A stretch of 64,000 bases of DNA, taken from NCBI RefSeq assembly GCF_003854275.1, contig NZ_QTQP01000021.1:1-64000 (forward strand). The letters run 5' to 3'. Of this stretch, positions 33,083 through 41,557 are shown in pieces. A program made the translations under genes and the position numbers. The first letter of the stretch is position 1. Every line of letters begins with the position of its first letter. Below the pieces are notes generated by a model that was given only the letters and a program-made list of their open reading frames with translations, was not told the DNA's origin and made no database searches. This stretch comes from Burkholderia sp. Bp8963 (GTDB lineage: Bacteria > Pseudomonadota > Gammaproteobacteria > Burkholderiales > Burkholderiaceae).

Positions 33083-35644
33083 TCACCAGTCTTCGCGCAC
33101 GGCGCGCACCGCGTCCACCGACATGGCCGCGCGAGCGCTCCACAGCGCGGTGAGCGCGGCGGCGCAGACGACTGCCGACGCAAGTACCATCAGCCGTCCC
33201 CATGGCATATGCAGGTTCATGGTCCAGTGAAACGACTGCGGATTGACCACATGGACGAGCACCGCCGCGATCACCGATCCCAGCAGCAGGCCGGACAGCA
33301 CGCCAAACAGCGCGAGGAGCGCGCCTTCGAGCGCCAGCATCGCGGCAATCTGGCGGCGCGTGACGCCGATGTGCCGCAACATGCCGAACTCTCTCGCGCG
33401 CGCCAGCGCCTGCGCGCTGAAGCTCGCGCCGATGCCGAACAGGCCGATCAACACGGCGACGGCTTCCAGCAGATAGGTGACGGCGAAGCTCCGGTCGAAG
33501 ATCCTGAGGCTCACCGCGCGAATTTCGCCGGGCTCGGCGAACGTGAGCTGGGCTCCGCCGGCGAGGCGACCGCGCAGACGCGTGATCGCCTGGGCCGGCG
33601 TGACGCCCGGCGCGAGCCACAACGCCGCATCGGTGACGCGCATATCGTGCGTGAGCCGCCGATAGTCGCGCTCGTCGATCACCACCGCGCCGAACTGGCG
33701 AGCATAGTCGCGCCATACGCCGGCCACCGTGAACGTGACGCGAAGGCCTGCGACCGGCAGTGCCACGGTCTGGCCGGGATGCAGGCCGTACAGATCGGTC
33801 ATCGCCTCGCTGACCCACACCGGTGGCGGTTCCCCGTCGCGCGGCACGATAGCGCCGCCGACGAGCGGCAAGCGTGCGCCCGGATTGCGCGGGTCGATCG
33901 GCCGCGCAATCAGGCTGACGGGCGGCAGGCGCGGGTCGGGTGAAATCTGCGTCGCGCGCAGGAATTCTGCGCGTTCGATGCCGGATGTCGCTGCGATCGC
34001 AGCCTGATCGTTCGCGGACAGGTACGCGCTGTCGCCGCCCGGCGATGCGCGCAGGTAAAGCGGCGCCGGCAGCAGCACCTGCAGCCAGTTGTCCACCGCA
34101 ATGCGAAAGCTCGACACCATGATCGCCATGGCCGCCATCAAGCTGAAGCTCACGACGATGCCTGCCAGCCCGATCGCCGCGCGACCGGGTGCATGAGCGA
34201 GCTGGGCGAGGGCCAGTTGCGGCAGCGCACGTTGTGGCCGCGGCAGCGCGTCGAACACGGCACGGGCGGCGCTGGGCATCGCGACGATGCCGCCGAGCAG
34301 CAGCAACGCGATCGCCGCGTAGCCGAACACCGGCAGCCCGCCAATCGGCGGCAATTGCGTCAACGCGAGGCCTGCACCGAGCGCGCAGAGTGCGCCCGTC
34401 CCGGTCCGCGATGCATGCAGGCGCTTGAGCGGCCGTTCTTCATCGCCCGCTCTCAGCGCCTGTGCCGGCCGTGCGCGCGCGGCTTCGACGGCCGGCGCGG
34501 CGCTGCCGAGCAGCGCCGCGCACAGGCCGAGCGCGAAGAACGCCGACGCGGACCCGGGATCGAAGCGCAGCGTCGGCTGCATGCCCTCGAAATAGCCGCC
34601 GCCGAGATCGCCGCCGGCAAAACGCAACACGGCCGCGGCAAGCGAAAAGCCGAGCGCGACGCCCAGCAGGGCGCCGAGCACGCCCTGTACGGCGCCCTCG
34701 GCGACGACGAGCCCGATCACACCGCGGCGTGTCACGCCAAGCGCGCGCAGCAACGCGAACTGCGTGCGCTGCCGCAGCACGGCGAGCGCCTGCATCGTGA
34801 AGACGAGAAACGCGCCCGTGAACAGCGCGACCAAGGCCAGCACGTTCAGGTTCGCGCGATACGCGCGTGACAGCTGCGACGTGCGGCGTGCATTGTCGAG
34901 CGGGGTGAGCGCGGCGACGCCGGCCGGCAGGAGCGGGGCGAGCGAGCGTTTGAACGCGTCGACGTCGACACCTGGCCTGAGCTTGATGTCGATCCTCTGC
35001 AACGTGCCGAGCCGCTGCAGACGCCACTGTGCCGCGCCGATATCCATCACGCCGACGCGTACGGCTTCGCCCGATGCCGGCAGCGTGCCGGCGACGCGCA
35101 GCACGACGGACTGAAGCCCGACCTGCACCGCAAGGCGTTCGCCCGGCCGCAGGCCGGTCCATGCGATGGCCGCCGGCGAAAGAAACACGGCGTCCGGGTC
35201 CAGCAGGTCGAGCCTGCCGGCGCCTGCGCTCCCGGTTCGCCCGATCAGGTTCGGCGTGACGAAGCCCGCGCGAAACACATCGATTCCGAGCAGCTTCAAC
35301 GATGTTTCCCGGCCCGCCACCCGCGCATCCACCTCGACCACAGGGCTTGCCATCGCAATGCCCGGCAGGCGCGCGACGACCGGGTACAGCGCTTCATCGA
35401 AGCCAGCGCGCGGGCCGCGGATTTCGACGTCGGCATTGCCCATCAGCGAATTGACCGTCGATGACAGTTCGGTGAGCGCCGCGCGATTGATCAGATCGAC
35501 CGCGTAGCCCATCGCGACGCCGGCCGCGATCGCCAGCATCGCGACGAACGCCCGCAACGGGTGGCGGCGCATCTCGCCGAAGACGAGCACGGCGCCGTAC
35601 GCGCCGGGTCTGGCGAACAGTCCGAGTGAACGAATGGCTGACAC
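33083..35644 (-). CDS. ABC exporter permease, double FtsX/MacB-type
   Basis: An 853-residue permease containing two FtsX-like modules: an N-terminal helix (about residues 35-50), a large periplasmic domain, three helices near residues 270-385, then central helices (about 435-520), a second periplasmic domain and three terminal helices near 735-850. This is the layout of fused LolCE/AttFG-type permeases that act with a LolD-like ATPase on lipids or lipoproteins. The ATPase gene ends 21 bp upstream and the AttH-like gene follows at 4 bp. Such transporters usually extract or energise envelope substrates rather than import solutes. Confidence 0.9.
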   Translation of the reverse strand: MSAIRSLGLFARPGAYGAVLVFGEMRRHPLRAFVAMLAIAAGVAMGYAVDLINRAALTELSSTVNSLMGNADVEIRGPRAGFDEALYPVVARLPGIAMASPVVEVDARVAGRETSLKLLGIDVFRAGFVTPNLIGRTGSAGAGRLDLLDPDAVFLSPAAIAWTGLRPGERLAVQVGLQSVVLRVAGTLPASGEAVRVGVMDIGAAQWRLQRLGTLQRIDIKLRPGVDVDAFKRSLAPLLPAGVAALTPLDNARRTSQLSRAYRANLNVLALVALFTGAFLVFTMQALAVLRQRTQFALLRALGVTRRGVIGLVVAEGAVQGVLGALLGVALGFSLAAAVLRFAGGDLGGGYFEGMQPTLRFDPGSASAFFALGLCAALLGSAAPAVEAARARPAQALRAGDEERPLKRLHASRTGTGALCALGAGLALTQLPPIGGLPVFGYAAIALLLLGGIVAMPSAARAVFDALPRPQRALPQLALAQLAHAPGRAAIGLAGIVVSFSLMAAMAIMVSSFRIAVDNWLQVLLPAPLYLRASPGGDSAYLSANDQAAIAATSGIERAEFLRATQISPDPRLPPVSLIARPIDPRNPGARLPLVGGAIVPRDGEPPPVWVSEAMTDLYGLHPGQTVALPVAGLRVTFTVAGVWRDYARQFGAVVIDERDYRRLTHDMRVTDAALWLAPGVTPAQAITRLRGRLAGGAQLTFAEPGEIRAVSLRIFDRSFAVTYLLEAVAVLIGLFGIGASFSAQALARAREFGMLRHIGVTRRQIAAMLALEGALLALFGVLSGLLLGSVIAAVLVHVVNPQSFHWTMNLHMPWGRLMVLASAVVCAAALTALWSARAAMSVDAVRAVREDW

Positions 35645-35665
35645 GGCTCGCCAGGCATGCGTCGG

Positions 35666-36355
35666 TCACGCGCTGCCGCGCTGCCGCAACCCATGCGGCT
35701 CGAGCCCGCGCGGCGTCAGCCGGAGGACCCGGTCGGCCGTCGCGGCCGCCACCGCCGAGTGCGTGACGAGCAGCGCGGCAGCACGGCACTGTTGCGTCAA
35801 CTCGCGCAGCAGGCGCAGGATCCGCATCGCGGTGTCATGATCCAGGTTGCCGGTCGGTTCGTCCGCCAGCACGAGGCGCGGCCGGTGAACGAGCGCACGC
35901 GCAATCGCCACGCGCTGCAATTCGCCGCCGGAGAGTTCGCGCGGCAGCGTATCGGCGCGTCCTTCGAGCCCGACCGATGCAAGCGCGAGCGCCACCTGCG
36001 CGGACGCATCCGTTGCGCGCACGCCGTTCAGCAGCAACGGCAGCGCGATGTTCTGCGCCGCGCTCAGATTCGGCAGCACGTGAAACGCCTGGAACACGAA
36101 GCCCATCTTCTGCCGGCGCAGCAGCGTGGTGGCGTCGTCGTCGAGCGTCGCGAGGTCCTGTCCGTCGAACACGATCTGCCCGCTATCCGGGCGGTCGAGC
36201 CCGGCGGCGAGATTCAGCAGGGTGGACTTGCCGACGCCGGATTCACCCATGATCGCCACACACTCGCACGCGTTCAGTTCGAGGTTGATGCATCGCAGCA
36301 CGTTGCGTGGCTGCGTGCCCGGATAGCTTTTCGAAACGTTCGACAGCGTCAGCAT
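35666..36355 (-). CDS. ABC transporter ATPase, LolD/MacB type
   Basis: A 229-residue nucleotide-binding subunit. Walker A MGESGVGKSTLLN, Q-loop FVFQAFHVLP, signature LSGGELQRVAIARAL, Walker B LVLADEPTGNLD and H-loop LVTHS are intact, so it should be an active ATPase. The NLD after Walker B and the overall length are typical of the LolD/FtsE/MacB group, which pairs with FtsX-like permeases such as the one encoded next. It begins 15 bp after the FIST-protein stop on the same strand, indicating a four-gene operon. Confidence 0.94.
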   Translation of the reverse strand: MLTLSNVSKSYPGTQPRNVLRCINLELNACECVAIMGESGVGKSTLLNLAAGLDRPDSGQIVFDGQDLATLDDDATTLLRRQKMGFVFQAFHVLPNLSAAQNIALPLLLNGVRATDASAQVALALASVGLEGRADTLPRELSGGELQRVAIARALVHRPRLVLADEPTGNLDHDTAMRILRLLRELTQQCRAAALLVTHSAVAAATADRVLRLTPRGLEPHGLRQRGSA

Positions 36356-36370
36356 GATGGTCGAGGTGTT

Positions 36371-37555
36371 TCAGTCCCCGCTCGTAAAGACCGTCAGTAC
36401 CCCCGTATAGCCGTACAGGTGATTCCTTGCGATCTCGCCGCCGGCGAAGAATCCCGCCAGCGGCACGTCGCCCAGCGCATCCCGCACGGTCTGCAACTCC
36501 GCATTCGGCGCGCCGAAGTGCGGGCCGCCGCGTCCCGAGCAACTGACATACAGGGCGCCCGTCATGTGCCCCGCCGTGCCGCCCTCCAGTTCGGCGCGGA
36601 TTTCCGTTGCAATGCGCACCAGATCGGCCCGGGCGGCTTCGGGGTTGCGTGTGCAAAAGGCCAGATGCATGCCGGGCTCGACCAGATCTGCCACTGCCAG
36701 GATCCGATGCTCCGGATCCACGCCCACCACGTGCCGCACGAGCGTATCCGCGCCGAACTTTCCGGGCGATGTCGGCACGTCTTCGGTGCCGCTGCTCAAG
36801 CCGGCCAGGTTGACGGACAGCGCCTCCGACAACGCCTCGATCGGCAGATCCTGATCGAGTCCCAGATCGTCCAGCACGCAATCGAGTGCGGGCTTGCCAT
36901 CCAGCGTAACCACCAGGTTGCGCTCGGCCCGGGTAACGGTGCGCACGGGCCCGATCGGCTGGCATCCCTGCGTGACGCGTGAGATCAGACCGACCCCGGG
37001 GCCGAAGAGCACGCCCGACAGCCCCCCGGTGAACACACCGTCCGCAATGTGCAGCGGACGGTTTCGCGCCGAGGACAGGCCGCCGAACAGATACCCGGTG
37101 GTCGTGCGCGCGCTCAGCTCGTGCAGCAGATCCTGCACGTCCGGCGTGCCGCCCTCTGCATGCACCAGCGCGGTATGGGGCTCGAACGCGGAGGATGCCG
37201 CAGGCAGTGGCTGCCGGCCGGAGAACAACCGGAACGCGTCCCGTGGCAGCGGCGCGACCATCAGCACGAGAGCCGGTTCGTCGATGTATTCGACGCCGCT
37301 CGCGGACACGCCGACACCGGCCGTGCCGACCCAGGCGACGCCCGGCAGCGCCTGCTGGAGTTCATCGAGGATGGCCTCGGACTCGGGTGCGTAATAGTCG
37401 CTCAGGTAGCACCAGCCGAGCGTGAACGGCGCGGATTCACCGTGCCGGGCCGCGCGCGCCGTCATTTCGGCCTGAATCTGGCGCCGGCATTCGGCAAGGG
37501 CGACGCGCCAATCGGCGTGCGCAGCGTGAGCGTGGACAAACGAAGCGTGAGACAT
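36371..37555 (-). CDS. FIST-domain signal-sensing protein
   Basis: A 394-residue soluble protein with a FIST N-domain (about residues 30-210, AWVGTAGVGVSASG and YLFGGLSSARNR) and a FIST C-domain (about 225-375, with GADTLVRHVVGVDPEHRILAVAD and ALYVSCSGRGGPHFG...GFFAGGEIARN). FIST domains are proposed intracellular sensors of small ligands such as amino acids, usually fused or linked to kinases, chemoreceptors or cyclase domains. Here it is stand-alone and leads an ABC-exporter operon. The start MSHASFVHAHAAHADWR is taken at 37555; upstream codons are compositionally poor. The functional link to the exporter is inference. Confidence 0.88.
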   Translation of the reverse strand: MSHASFVHAHAAHADWRVALAECRRQIQAEMTARAARHGESAPFTLGWCYLSDYYAPESEAILDELQQALPGVAWVGTAGVGVSASGVEYIDEPALVLMVAPLPRDAFRLFSGRQPLPAASSAFEPHTALVHAEGGTPDVQDLLHELSARTTTGYLFGGLSSARNRPLHIADGVFTGGLSGVLFGPGVGLISRVTQGCQPIGPVRTVTRAERNLVVTLDGKPALDCVLDDLGLDQDLPIEALSEALSVNLAGLSSGTEDVPTSPGKFGADTLVRHVVGVDPEHRILAVADLVEPGMHLAFCTRNPEAARADLVRIATEIRAELEGGTAGHMTGALYVSCSGRGGPHFGAPNAELQTVRDALGDVPLAGFFAGGEIARNHLYGYTGVLTVFTSGD

Positions 37556-37625
37556 GGCGGATACCTGTCGAAGTCGACAAGGTATTGGACTCTCGACGGG
37601 CACGACATGTTCGCACGGCCGCGTA

Positions 37626-38624
37626 TTACTTCGCCGCAAGCGCCGACCTCACGCTGTTATCGGTCCACGCGTTGTCGCTGACGGTGAGTTTTTGCGGGAT
37701 CAGCTTTGCACCGTAGAACGCATCGGCGACGCCTTGCTGGGTCGCGACGATCCGGTCGTCGATCGGCACCGCACCGAATGGCACGCGCTTGATCCACGCG
37801 GCGACGAGCGGCTCGGGGAGGCCGACCTTCGGCGCGAGCAGCGCGGCGGTCTCGGCCGGATGCTGGTTGACCCACAGGCCGGTCGCGCGCGCCTGCTGCA
37901 GGATCGCGGCGACGATCTCCGGATTGCGCTGCGCGAAATCCCGCGTTGCCTCGTAGAAGTTGTTGGTCGCCGTGATGCCCGTGTAGTCGGACAGCGTGCG
38001 TACCTTCAGCGTGTGCTGTGCGGCCGCGTAATAGGGATCCCAGATCACCCATGCATCGACGTTGCCGCTTTCGAACGCGGCGCGCGCGTCGGCGGGCGGC
38101 AGGTAGACCGGGCGGATCTCGTCGTAGCGCACGCCGGCCTTCTGCAGCGCCTTCAGCAGCAGGTAGTTCGCACTGGAACCCTTTTGCAGGGCGACCTTCT
38201 TGCCGCGCAGGTCGGCCACGGACCTGATCGGCGAATCGGGCTTCACGACCACCGCCTCGTTGTGCGGCGCCGGCGGCTCCGCGCCGACGTACACGAAGCG
38301 CACGCCGGCCGCCTGGGCGAACACGGGCGGCGGCGCGCCCGTATAGCCGAAGTCGATGCTGTTTGCGTTCAGCGCTTCGAGCAGTTGCGGGCCCGCCGGG
38401 AATTCGAACCACTGGACGCGGTAGCCGAGCGGCTTCAGCCGCGTCTCGAGCGCGCCTTGCGCGTTGACGACCGACAGCAGGCCGGCCTTCTGGTAGCCGA
38501 TGCGCACGACCTTGTCGGCGCCGCCTTGCGCGAAGGCCGGCGCCATGGATCCGGCAGACACGGTGGCCGACGCGACGAGCGCCGCTACAGCGGCGCGGGG
38601 AATCCAGCGGGTGAAACGAATCAT
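37626..38624 (-). CDS. Aliphatic sulfonate/taurine-type ABC substrate-binding protein (SsuA-like)
   Basis: A 332-residue periplasmic binding protein with signal peptide MIRFTRWIPRAAVAALVASATVSAGSMAPAFA. The mature chain has VRIGYQKAGLLSVVNAQGALE, the ligand-loop IDFGYTGAPPPVFAQAAG, LRGKKVALQKGSSANYLLLKAL and NVDAWVIWDPYYAAAQ, which together identify the SsuA/NrtA-like family. Typical cargo is alkanesulfonates for sulfur supply. No cognate permease or ATPase lies alongside, so it is an orphan receptor that may use components encoded elsewhere. The adjacent FIST/exporter operon begins 70 bp downstream and is probably separate. Confidence 0.9.
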   Translation of the reverse strand: MIRFTRWIPRAAVAALVASATVSAGSMAPAFAQGGADKVVRIGYQKAGLLSVVNAQGALETRLKPLGYRVQWFEFPAGPQLLEALNANSIDFGYTGAPPPVFAQAAGVRFVYVGAEPPAPHNEAVVVKPDSPIRSVADLRGKKVALQKGSSANYLLLKALQKAGVRYDEIRPVYLPPADARAAFESGNVDAWVIWDPYYAAAQHTLKVRTLSDYTGITATNNFYEATRDFAQRNPEIVAAILQQARATGLWVNQHPAETAALLAPKVGLPEPLVAAWIKRVPFGAVPIDDRIVATQQGVADAFYGAKLIPQKLTVSDNAWTDNSVRSALAAK

Positions 38625-38750
38625 CGAACGGGCTCCATGCGAAACGTCTTCCGGCGAGCAGCAGCACCGCCGCTCGGTTGGAAGAATCGTCGCACGGGCG
38701 TAGGCACCCGCAAACGAAGCATTACCGATTTGAATATGACGGCGCCGGAC

Positions 38751-39587
38751 CTATGCTTTGCCGCCGGGTGCATCCGGCGTGCCGCCCTGGCGCGCGGCTT
38801 CGTCGCTGAGCTTCTTGTCGAGGATCGTCGCGACGCGGCCGCCGAGATACGCGCTTGCCGCGGCCTCGAGCGCGCGGTTCGTCTCGCCTTCGACGAATAC
38901 AGCCGCGAGCGGACGCAGGCGCCAGATCGCGTCGACGAGCGCGGGCACGTCGGTCGGCGGCGGCAGCGCACCTTCGTCGTAGCGGTCGAGCCGCTTCACG
39001 ACGAGGTCGACGAGCAGTCGCGCGATTGCGTCGAAGTGCGGGCGCGCGACGCTGATCGTGTCGAGCAGTTCGCGCACCGGGATGCCTTCCTTCGTCATCG
39101 CGGCCGCCGCCTCGAGCAGCGCGGGGCTCTTCGCGACGAACGACAGGCCACGCCGCTCGAGCAGGCCGAGCTCGGTCACGCGCGACAGTTGCGCGGGCGT
39201 CTGCGGGCCGAACATCTGCGCGAGCGCGGCGATCGAGTAGGTCTTCGGCAGCTCGTGCGACCAGCGGCCGCCGATCGCGTTCTCGAGTCCGAGGATCGAG
39301 CGCAGGTCGTGGCCTTCGTCGATGGCCTTGATCAGGTCCTGGATGTTCGACAGCGTGTAGCCGCGCGCGAGCAGGTGGTTGATCAGCTTCAGGCGCGCGA
39401 CGTGCGTGTCGTCGTAGATGCCGACGCGGCCGCGCTTCTCGGGCGGCGCGAGCAGCCCGCGGTCCTGGTACGCGCGGACGTTGCGCACGGTCGTGTCGGA
39501 CACGCGCGCGAGTTCGTCGACTGTGTACTCGTTGCGGGCGGTGTCCGCAACGGCCTCGTCAGGTGTGGGGTGAGTCGGTTTTGGCAT
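38751..39587 (-). CDS. MerR-family transcriptional regulator
   Basis: A 278-residue regulator. The MerR winged helix is near the N-terminus: EYTVDELARVSDTTVRNVRAYQDRGLLAPPEKRGRVGIYDDTHVARLKLINHLLARGYTLSNIQDLI, then a dimerisation helix and a long C-terminal domain (about residues 100-270) without a recognisable metal-binding Cys set. It is therefore not a metal sensor of the classical type. The long Ala/Leu-rich effector domain suggests an organic ligand. It stands alone between an SsuA-like gene and a DHA2 exporter on the same strand. Its target is unknown. Confidence 0.88.
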   Translation of the reverse strand: MPKPTHPTPDEAVADTARNEYTVDELARVSDTTVRNVRAYQDRGLLAPPEKRGRVGIYDDTHVARLKLINHLLARGYTLSNIQDLIKAIDEGHDLRSILGLENAIGGRWSHELPKTYSIAALAQMFGPQTPAQLSRVTELGLLERRGLSFVAKSPALLEAAAAMTKEGIPVRELLDTISVARPHFDAIARLLVDLVVKRLDRYDEGALPPPTDVPALVDAIWRLRPLAAVFVEGETNRALEAAASAYLGGRVATILDKKLSDEAARQGGTPDAPGGKA

Positions 39588-39681
39588 GCGGCCATTCTAG
39601 CGCGGCGCGGCGGGCTCCGGAGATGCGCAGGCCGGCGTCGGTGCTGGATCGAACGGGCGCGCAACCGGATTGCGTGGCGGC

Positions 39682-39713
39682 GGCGGGCGGCGGCCGATGC
39701 ACTACCGCCCGCC
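39682..39713. terminator. Hairpin downstream of the DHA2 exporter
   Basis: 9-bp arms GGCGGGCGG / CCGCCCGCC with a 14-nt loop, starting 8 bp after the exporter stop and lying before the MerR gene. It has no T-tract on the exporter's strand. Confidence 0.55.
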
Positions 39714-39720
39714 AGCACGT

Positions 39721-41235
39721 TCACCCGCGCTTGCGCAGCGGCGCGTCCTCGACGAACCACGCAAGCACGAACGCGATCGCGATTACCGATGTCGCCGCGA
39801 GATACACGACGTGCAGCGACCCCGAGAACGCGTGCAGGTACGCGTCGCGCACCGCGTCCGGCAACTGGTGCACGGTGGCCGGGCCGAGCGACGGCGGCAG
39901 TTCGGCGCCGGCCGGCAGCGTGCTCGCGAGCCGCGATTGCAGCCCGTTCGAGAATAGCGCGCCGAATGCGGCGACGCCGATCGAGCCGCCGATCGAGCGG
40001 AACAGCGTCGTGCCCGACGTCGCGACGCCCATATGGCGGAACTCGACCGTGTTCTGCACCGCGAGCACGAGCACCGGCATCACCATGCCGAGCCCGATGC
40101 CGAGCAGCGCCATATAGCCGTACATCGTGTGCAGCGGCGTGTCGAGCGACAGTGTCGACAGCAGCGCCATCGCGATGCCGCCGACCAGCGTGCCCGCGAT
40201 CGGGAACACGCGGTACTTGCCGAACCGCGAGATCAGGCGGCCGCTTGCCACCGACATCGCGAGCATCCCGCCCATCATCGGCAGCAGCTGCATCCCGGCC
40301 TGCGACGGCGTCGAGCCCTTCACGACCTGCAGGTACAGCGGAATGAACGTGACCGAGCCGAACAGCGCGATGCCGACGACGAAGCCGATCAGGCTGCACA
40401 GCACGAACGTGCGGTGGCGGAACAGCGCGAGCGGCATGATCGGCTCCGCGGCGAGCCGCTCCTCGTAGACGAACCCGCCGATTGCGACGAGCCCGAGCGC
40501 GAGCGTCATCCACAGTTGCGGCGACGACCACGGCAGCAGCGAGCCGCCTTCGCTCGTGAACAGGATGATGCAGGTGAGGGCGGTCGCGAGGAACGCGGCG
40601 CCCATGTAGTCGATCCGGTGTTTCACGTGCGCGGTGTGCGGCTTGAATGCGATGCCGATCACCGCGAGCGCGACGCAGCCGAGCGGCAGGTTGATGTAGA
40701 AGATCCAGCGCCACGACAGGTGCTCGACCAGGAAGCCGCCGAGCAGCGGCCCGATGATCGTCGCGAGGCCGTACACGCCGCCGAACATCCCCTGGTAGCG
40801 GCCGCGCTCGTCGGGCGGGATCAGGTCGCCGATCGCGGCCATCGTGACGACCATCAGGCCGCCGCCGCCGAGCCCCTGCAGTGCGCGCAGCAGGATCAGT
40901 TGCGTCATGTCCTGCGCGACGCCACAGAGCACCGAGCCGGCGAGGAACAGCACGATCGCCGCCTGCAGCACGATCTTGCGGCCGTACAGGTCGCCGAGCT
41001 TGCCGTACAGCGGCAGCACGACGGTGGACGACAGCAGGTACGCGGTCACGACCCACGACAGCTGGTCGAGCCCGCCGAGCTCGCCGACGATCGTCGGCAG
41101 CGCGGTGGACACGATTGTCTGGTCGAGCGCGGACAGCAGCATCACGAGCAACAGCGCCGCGATGATCAGTCCGACGGGGGCGTCACGGCGCGCGGTGTCG
41201 GCGGCCGGCGGATGCGGAAGGGTTTCGGTTGACAT
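39721..41235 (-). CDS. DHA2-family multidrug efflux MFS transporter
   Basis: A 504-residue inner-membrane proton antiporter with about 14 helices, the DHA2 count. Motifs: helix-1 LDQTIVSTALPTIVGELGG, loop 2-3 GKLGDLYGRKIVL, motif C-like GGVYGLATIIGPLLGGFLVEHLSWRWIFYINLP, and the C-terminal half with QAGMQLLPMMGGML. The start MSTETLPHPPAADTARRD is chosen; the 56 upstream codons extend into the regulator's promoter. It is transcribed divergently from the MalT-like regulator of the catabolic cluster, 322 bp apart, so a role in exporting toxic hydrophobic substrate or intermediates is possible but unproven. Confidence 0.92.
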   Translation of the reverse strand: MSTETLPHPPAADTARRDAPVGLIIAALLLVMLLSALDQTIVSTALPTIVGELGGLDQLSWVVTAYLLSSTVVLPLYGKLGDLYGRKIVLQAAIVLFLAGSVLCGVAQDMTQLILLRALQGLGGGGLMVVTMAAIGDLIPPDERGRYQGMFGGVYGLATIIGPLLGGFLVEHLSWRWIFYINLPLGCVALAVIGIAFKPHTAHVKHRIDYMGAAFLATALTCIILFTSEGGSLLPWSSPQLWMTLALGLVAIGGFVYEERLAAEPIMPLALFRHRTFVLCSLIGFVVGIALFGSVTFIPLYLQVVKGSTPSQAGMQLLPMMGGMLAMSVASGRLISRFGKYRVFPIAGTLVGGIAMALLSTLSLDTPLHTMYGYMALLGIGLGMVMPVLVLAVQNTVEFRHMGVATSGTTLFRSIGGSIGVAAFGALFSNGLQSRLASTLPAGAELPPSLGPATVHQLPDAVRDAYLHAFSGSLHVVYLAATSVIAIAFVLAWFVEDAPLRKRG

Positions 41236-41557
41236 GGTGGATATCTGCCGTGGCAGGGAATTGTCCGGAAATATAGAACGACAAAGTTGCCTGGTCAATT
41301 TCTGCCGAGCCTCAAATTGTTGCAACCGTAACAGCGCGTAGTGACCGCCCGCCGGACCAATCTGAAATCCTTTCGATCGTTCCGTCTCGGTGCTGCACGA
41401 CACGTGGCGGACGCGAGTCGGTCGACAGGCTGTTCCAATACGAAAGTATGGGTTTCATGCGGTCGTTGTGTGACACCATGACAGTGGCGAGAAGAAAGAA
41501 GAATGCGCTGGAGACTGCGCGTCGGCTGGGCGCGAACATCGGTGCGGAGGAGAACAA
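41236..41557. other. Divergent promoter region, exporter / MalT-like regulator
   Basis: 322 bp without a gene. AAAGTATGGG at 41443-41452 recurs in two other promoters of the catabolic cluster. GGAGGAG about 5 nt before the GTG at 41558 is the regulator's ribosome binding site. AT-rich patches near 41255-41300 could hold the exporter promoter. Confidence 0.5.
41443..41452 (+). promoter_or_regulatory. Candidate shared cluster motif, copy 1
   Basis: AAAGTATGGG, 106 bp upstream of the MalT-like regulator. The same 10 bases occur at 55838, and an 8-base core occurs inverted at 51809. This could be half of a LuxR-type activator site; that is inference. Confidence 0.35.

Noticed and set aside
29552..39587. 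MerR regulator at 38751-39587 controlling the monooxygenase palindrome
   Set aside because: They are about 9 kb apart with unrelated genes between them, and the palindrome lacks the spacing typical of MerR sites within a -35/-10 promoter. No support beyond co-occurrence.
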